Assembly (NCBI GenBank): GCA_022768785.1
Contig: JALELI010000084.1
Span: forward strand, 1 to 35,567
Direction of reading: 5' to 3'
Length of the DNA: 35,567 nucleotides
Origin: Arcanobacterium sp.
GTDB taxonomy: Bacteria > Actinomycetota > Actinomycetes > Actinomycetales > Actinomycetaceae
A program made the position numbers and the translations under genes. Under the pieces are notes generated by a model, which was given only the letters and a program-made list of their open reading frames with translations, was not told the origin of the DNA and made no database searches. This document shows positions 34,225 through 35,567 of this stretch, piece by piece (within the stretch, counting starts at the first letter, position 1; each line of letters begins with the position of its first letter).

Positions 34225-34893
34225 ATGATGGCCGAGAATTCAGCTCCTGCACAGAATGTTTCCCCAGAAAAGCAGCGCAGCACCGGAATGAATGGCCGCG
34301 GAATCTCTACCCGCACAAAAATTATTGAAGAAGCCCGCCGGCAGATCACCGAAAATGGCTTAAAAGCCACCACTGCCGCCACTGTGGCTGCGGCTGTTGG
34401 GATTCCGCGGCCGCTGTTTTATCACTATTTCAGCAATCTCGATGAGCTTGCTGAAAAGATGCTCGACGAGATTGTAAACTCTTTTATCCGCCGTCTAGAG
34501 AGATGGCATGCTCACTCATCAAATGAGAGCATTGACGAATCACTCGACACCATCATCGCCCTCTGGCGCACCACCCACGACGAAAACTCCGTATTTGCAG
34601 CGCAGCTTGCCAGCGAGGGCAACACTGCAATGTATATGTCATTTATGATCCAGACTGGTGATCGTTTTGCCCGTTTCCTCACAGAATCAGTGGTGCCAAC
34701 TTTCACTAATCGTATGGAAAAGCCCATCAGCCACGTATATGAAACCCTCTTTTCGCTGATTATCGGGGTGAACGAGCTGATGCGCACTCACCCAGATTTC
34801 TCCAATGAAGAGATTAAACACATTGTGGCTCAAGCTCTTCGTATTGAAGATGAGGTGAACATCTCCCACACAGATCTGCATCGTTTTGATTAA
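34225..34893 (+). CDS. TetR family transcriptional regulator
   Basis: 222-aa regulator. I use the ATG at 34225, preceded by AAAGGAAC at good spacing; an in-frame start at 34183 would add 14 residues upstream of that site. Residues 28-75 form the TetR DNA-binding domain: STRTKIIEEARRQITENGLK, then ATTAATVAAAVGIPRPLFYH and YFSNLDELAEKML. The C-terminal ligand domain has no recognised specificity. A TTGACG at about 34127-34132 could be the -35 of its promoter. The target is unknown; neighbouring genes (mutY, lysS) are not obvious partners. Confidence 0.92.
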   Translation: MMAENSAPAQNVSPEKQRSTGMNGRGISTRTKIIEEARRQITENGLKATTAATVAAAVGIPRPLFYHYFSNLDELAEKMLDEIVNSFIRRLERWHAHSSNESIDESLDTIIALWRTTHDENSVFAAQLASEGNTAMYMSFMIQTGDRFARFLTESVVPTFTNRMEKPISHVYETLFSLIIGVNELMRTHPDFSNEEIKHIVAQALRIEDEVNISHTDLHRFD

Positions 34894-34907
34894 TGCCGCA
34901 CTGGCCC

Positions 34908-34939
34908 CTCTTTAGGCACCATATGCCCCCTCCTAAGAG
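34908..34939 (+). terminator. Stem-loop after the TetR gene
   Basis: CTCT (34908-34911) and TAGG (34913-34916) pair with CCTA (34932-34935) and AGAG (34936-34939), an 8-bp stem with one bulged T and a 15-nt loop. It lies 15 nt after the TetR stop codon. No T-run follows, so termination is plausible but not proven. Confidence 0.35.
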
Positions 34940-34963
34940 CCAACAGAATTAACTAGTAGGCTT

Positions 34964-35038
34964 AAAAAAGGAAGGGGCATTGTTCGAGCGCTGTGTGAAA
35001 CGCGTGCGGGAGTTTGGAACCCTCACGCATAAGGCCCC
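34964..35038 (-). terminator. Structured T-tailed element downstream of lysS
   Basis: On the minus strand GGGGC (35038-35034) pairs with GCCCC (34978-34974), and TTCCTTTTTT follows directly. Inside is a second stem, GCGTG and GGG (35028-35024, 35022-35020) with CCC and CACGC (35010-35008, 35006-35002), interrupted by one A-G mismatch. It starts 46 nt after the lysS stop. It could be an unusually elaborate terminator or a small structured RNA ending in its own terminator. I recognise no known RNA family. Confidence 0.5.
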
Positions 35039-35083
35039 GACATAGTTGGTGTTTGTTCGCACGCTACTCGCGCGGCGCATCCC

Positions 35084-35567
35084 TCATGCAGTGGGCTTCA
35101 CAAAAGGAAAAGCGATAGTTTCACGAATCCCAAGGCCCGTGAGCGCCATGAGCAGCCGGTCAATACCCATGCCCATGCCTCCCGAGGGTGGAAAGCCCTG
35201 CTCCATCGCCTCAATGAAATCTTCCTCGAGCTGCATCGCCTCTGGATCCCCATTCGCAGCTTCCAAACTCTGCGCGGTGAGCCGCTCGCGCTGCACCACT
35301 GGATCTGCCAACTCTGAATATGCAGTAGCAGTCTCAGTGCCGCGAATATAGAGATCCCACTTTTCCGTGAGCCCTGGCTTCGAGCGATGATAGCGCGTGA
35401 GCGGAGAGGTATCTTCGGGAAAATCGCGCACAAATGTGGGAGCGTAGAGCTTGCTGCCCACCAGCTCTTCCCAAATATCTTCCACAATTTTGCCATTCAC
35501 CGCATAATCTTTCACTTTCACTCCGTGAGCTGCGGCCAACTGCTCCAATTTTTCACGGGGCGTATTC
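35084..35567 (-). CDS. lysS: Lysine--tRNA ligase, class II (5' part outside window)
   Basis: Charges tRNA-Lys in the cytoplasm. Only the C-terminal 160 residues are visible and the frame runs off the right edge; the TTG at 35548 is internal. Diagnostic blocks are [20 protein letters not shown], followed by [18 protein letters not shown], then [20 protein letters not shown], and the class II motif 3 [16 protein letters not shown] near the end. The C-terminus FPFVKPTA is typical for bacterial LysRS. Confidence 0.97.
   Translation of the reverse strand, partial: NTPREKLEQLAAAHGVKVKDYAVNGKIVEDIWEELVGSKLYAPTFVRDFPEDTSPLTRYHRSKPGLTEKWDLYIRGTETATAYSELADPVVQRERLTAQSLEAANGDPEAMQLEEDFIEAMEQGFPPSGGMGMGIDRLLMALTGLGIRETIAFPFVKPTA

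Noticed and set aside
34974-35038. tRNA or tRNA-like gene in the lysS-tetR gap, because of a GGGGC/GCCCC acceptor-like stem
   Set aside because: There is no T-arm consensus (GTTCGAATCC), no D-arm and no anticodon arm of proper size; the internal stem geometry does not make a cloverleaf.
1-35567. Mobile elements, prophage, CRISPR arrays, toxin-antitoxin or defence genes
   Set aside because: I looked at all intergenic regions and unassigned frames and found no transposase, integrase, spaced direct-repeat array or defence-family motif.

Overview
The window looks like a chromosomal segment of an actinobacterium with moderate GC for the phylum (mid-50s % by eye, not computed). The evidence is a monomeric NADP isocitrate dehydrogenase, a 14-gene NADH dehydrogenase operon flanked by menaquinone genes (menG, a MenJ-type reductase, a polyprenyl diphosphate synthase), the tiny basic ribosomal protein bS22 next to a BldC-type regulator, and a MutY without a NUDIX domain. 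A member of or near the Actinomycetaceae would fit, but I cannot fix genus or species. There is no sign of phage, insertion sequence, integron, CRISPR array, tRNA or rRNA. This is housekeeping chromosome, not an accessory island.

Layout. 1-1994 (+): 3' part of icd, cut by the window edge. 2197-21860 (-): a respiratory block read right to left as menG, menJ-like reductase, a 279-nt gap, nuoA to nuoN without interruption, and a long-chain polyprenyl diphosphate synthase. 22002-23558 (-): membrane-anchored HtrA/DegP-type protease. 23991-25553 (+): menA and a small PLDc_N membrane protein. 25733-26954 (-): MarR regulator and histidine phosphatase. 27111-27608 (-): bS22 and a BldC-like regulator. 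27776-29927 (+): KtrB/TrkH and KtrA/TrkA potassium uptake. 30054-31445 (+): radA. 31457-32686 (-): an arginine-rich membrane-anchored protein of unknown function. 33077-33982 (+): mutY. 34225-34893 (+): TetR regulator. 35084-35567 (-): 3' part of lysS, cut by the window edge.

How the genes work together. Polyprenyl diphosphate synthase makes the side chain, MenA attaches it to the naphthoate ring, MenG methylates the product to menaquinone, and the MenJ-like enzyme probably saturates one isoprene unit. Complex I then reduces that quinone with electrons from NADH. Most nuo genes overlap by 1, 4 or 8 nt, which points to one translationally coupled transcript.

I found no new multi-gene system. 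The most specific oddity is in NuoG: all four cysteines that should hold the N7 iron-sulfur cluster are replaced while the surrounding sequence is kept. Other points are several palindromes or hairpins in promoter regions (upstream of nuoA, htrA, menA and radA), a structured T-tailed element downstream of lysS, three short intergenic duplications, and likely leaderless starts for menG, trkH and radA.
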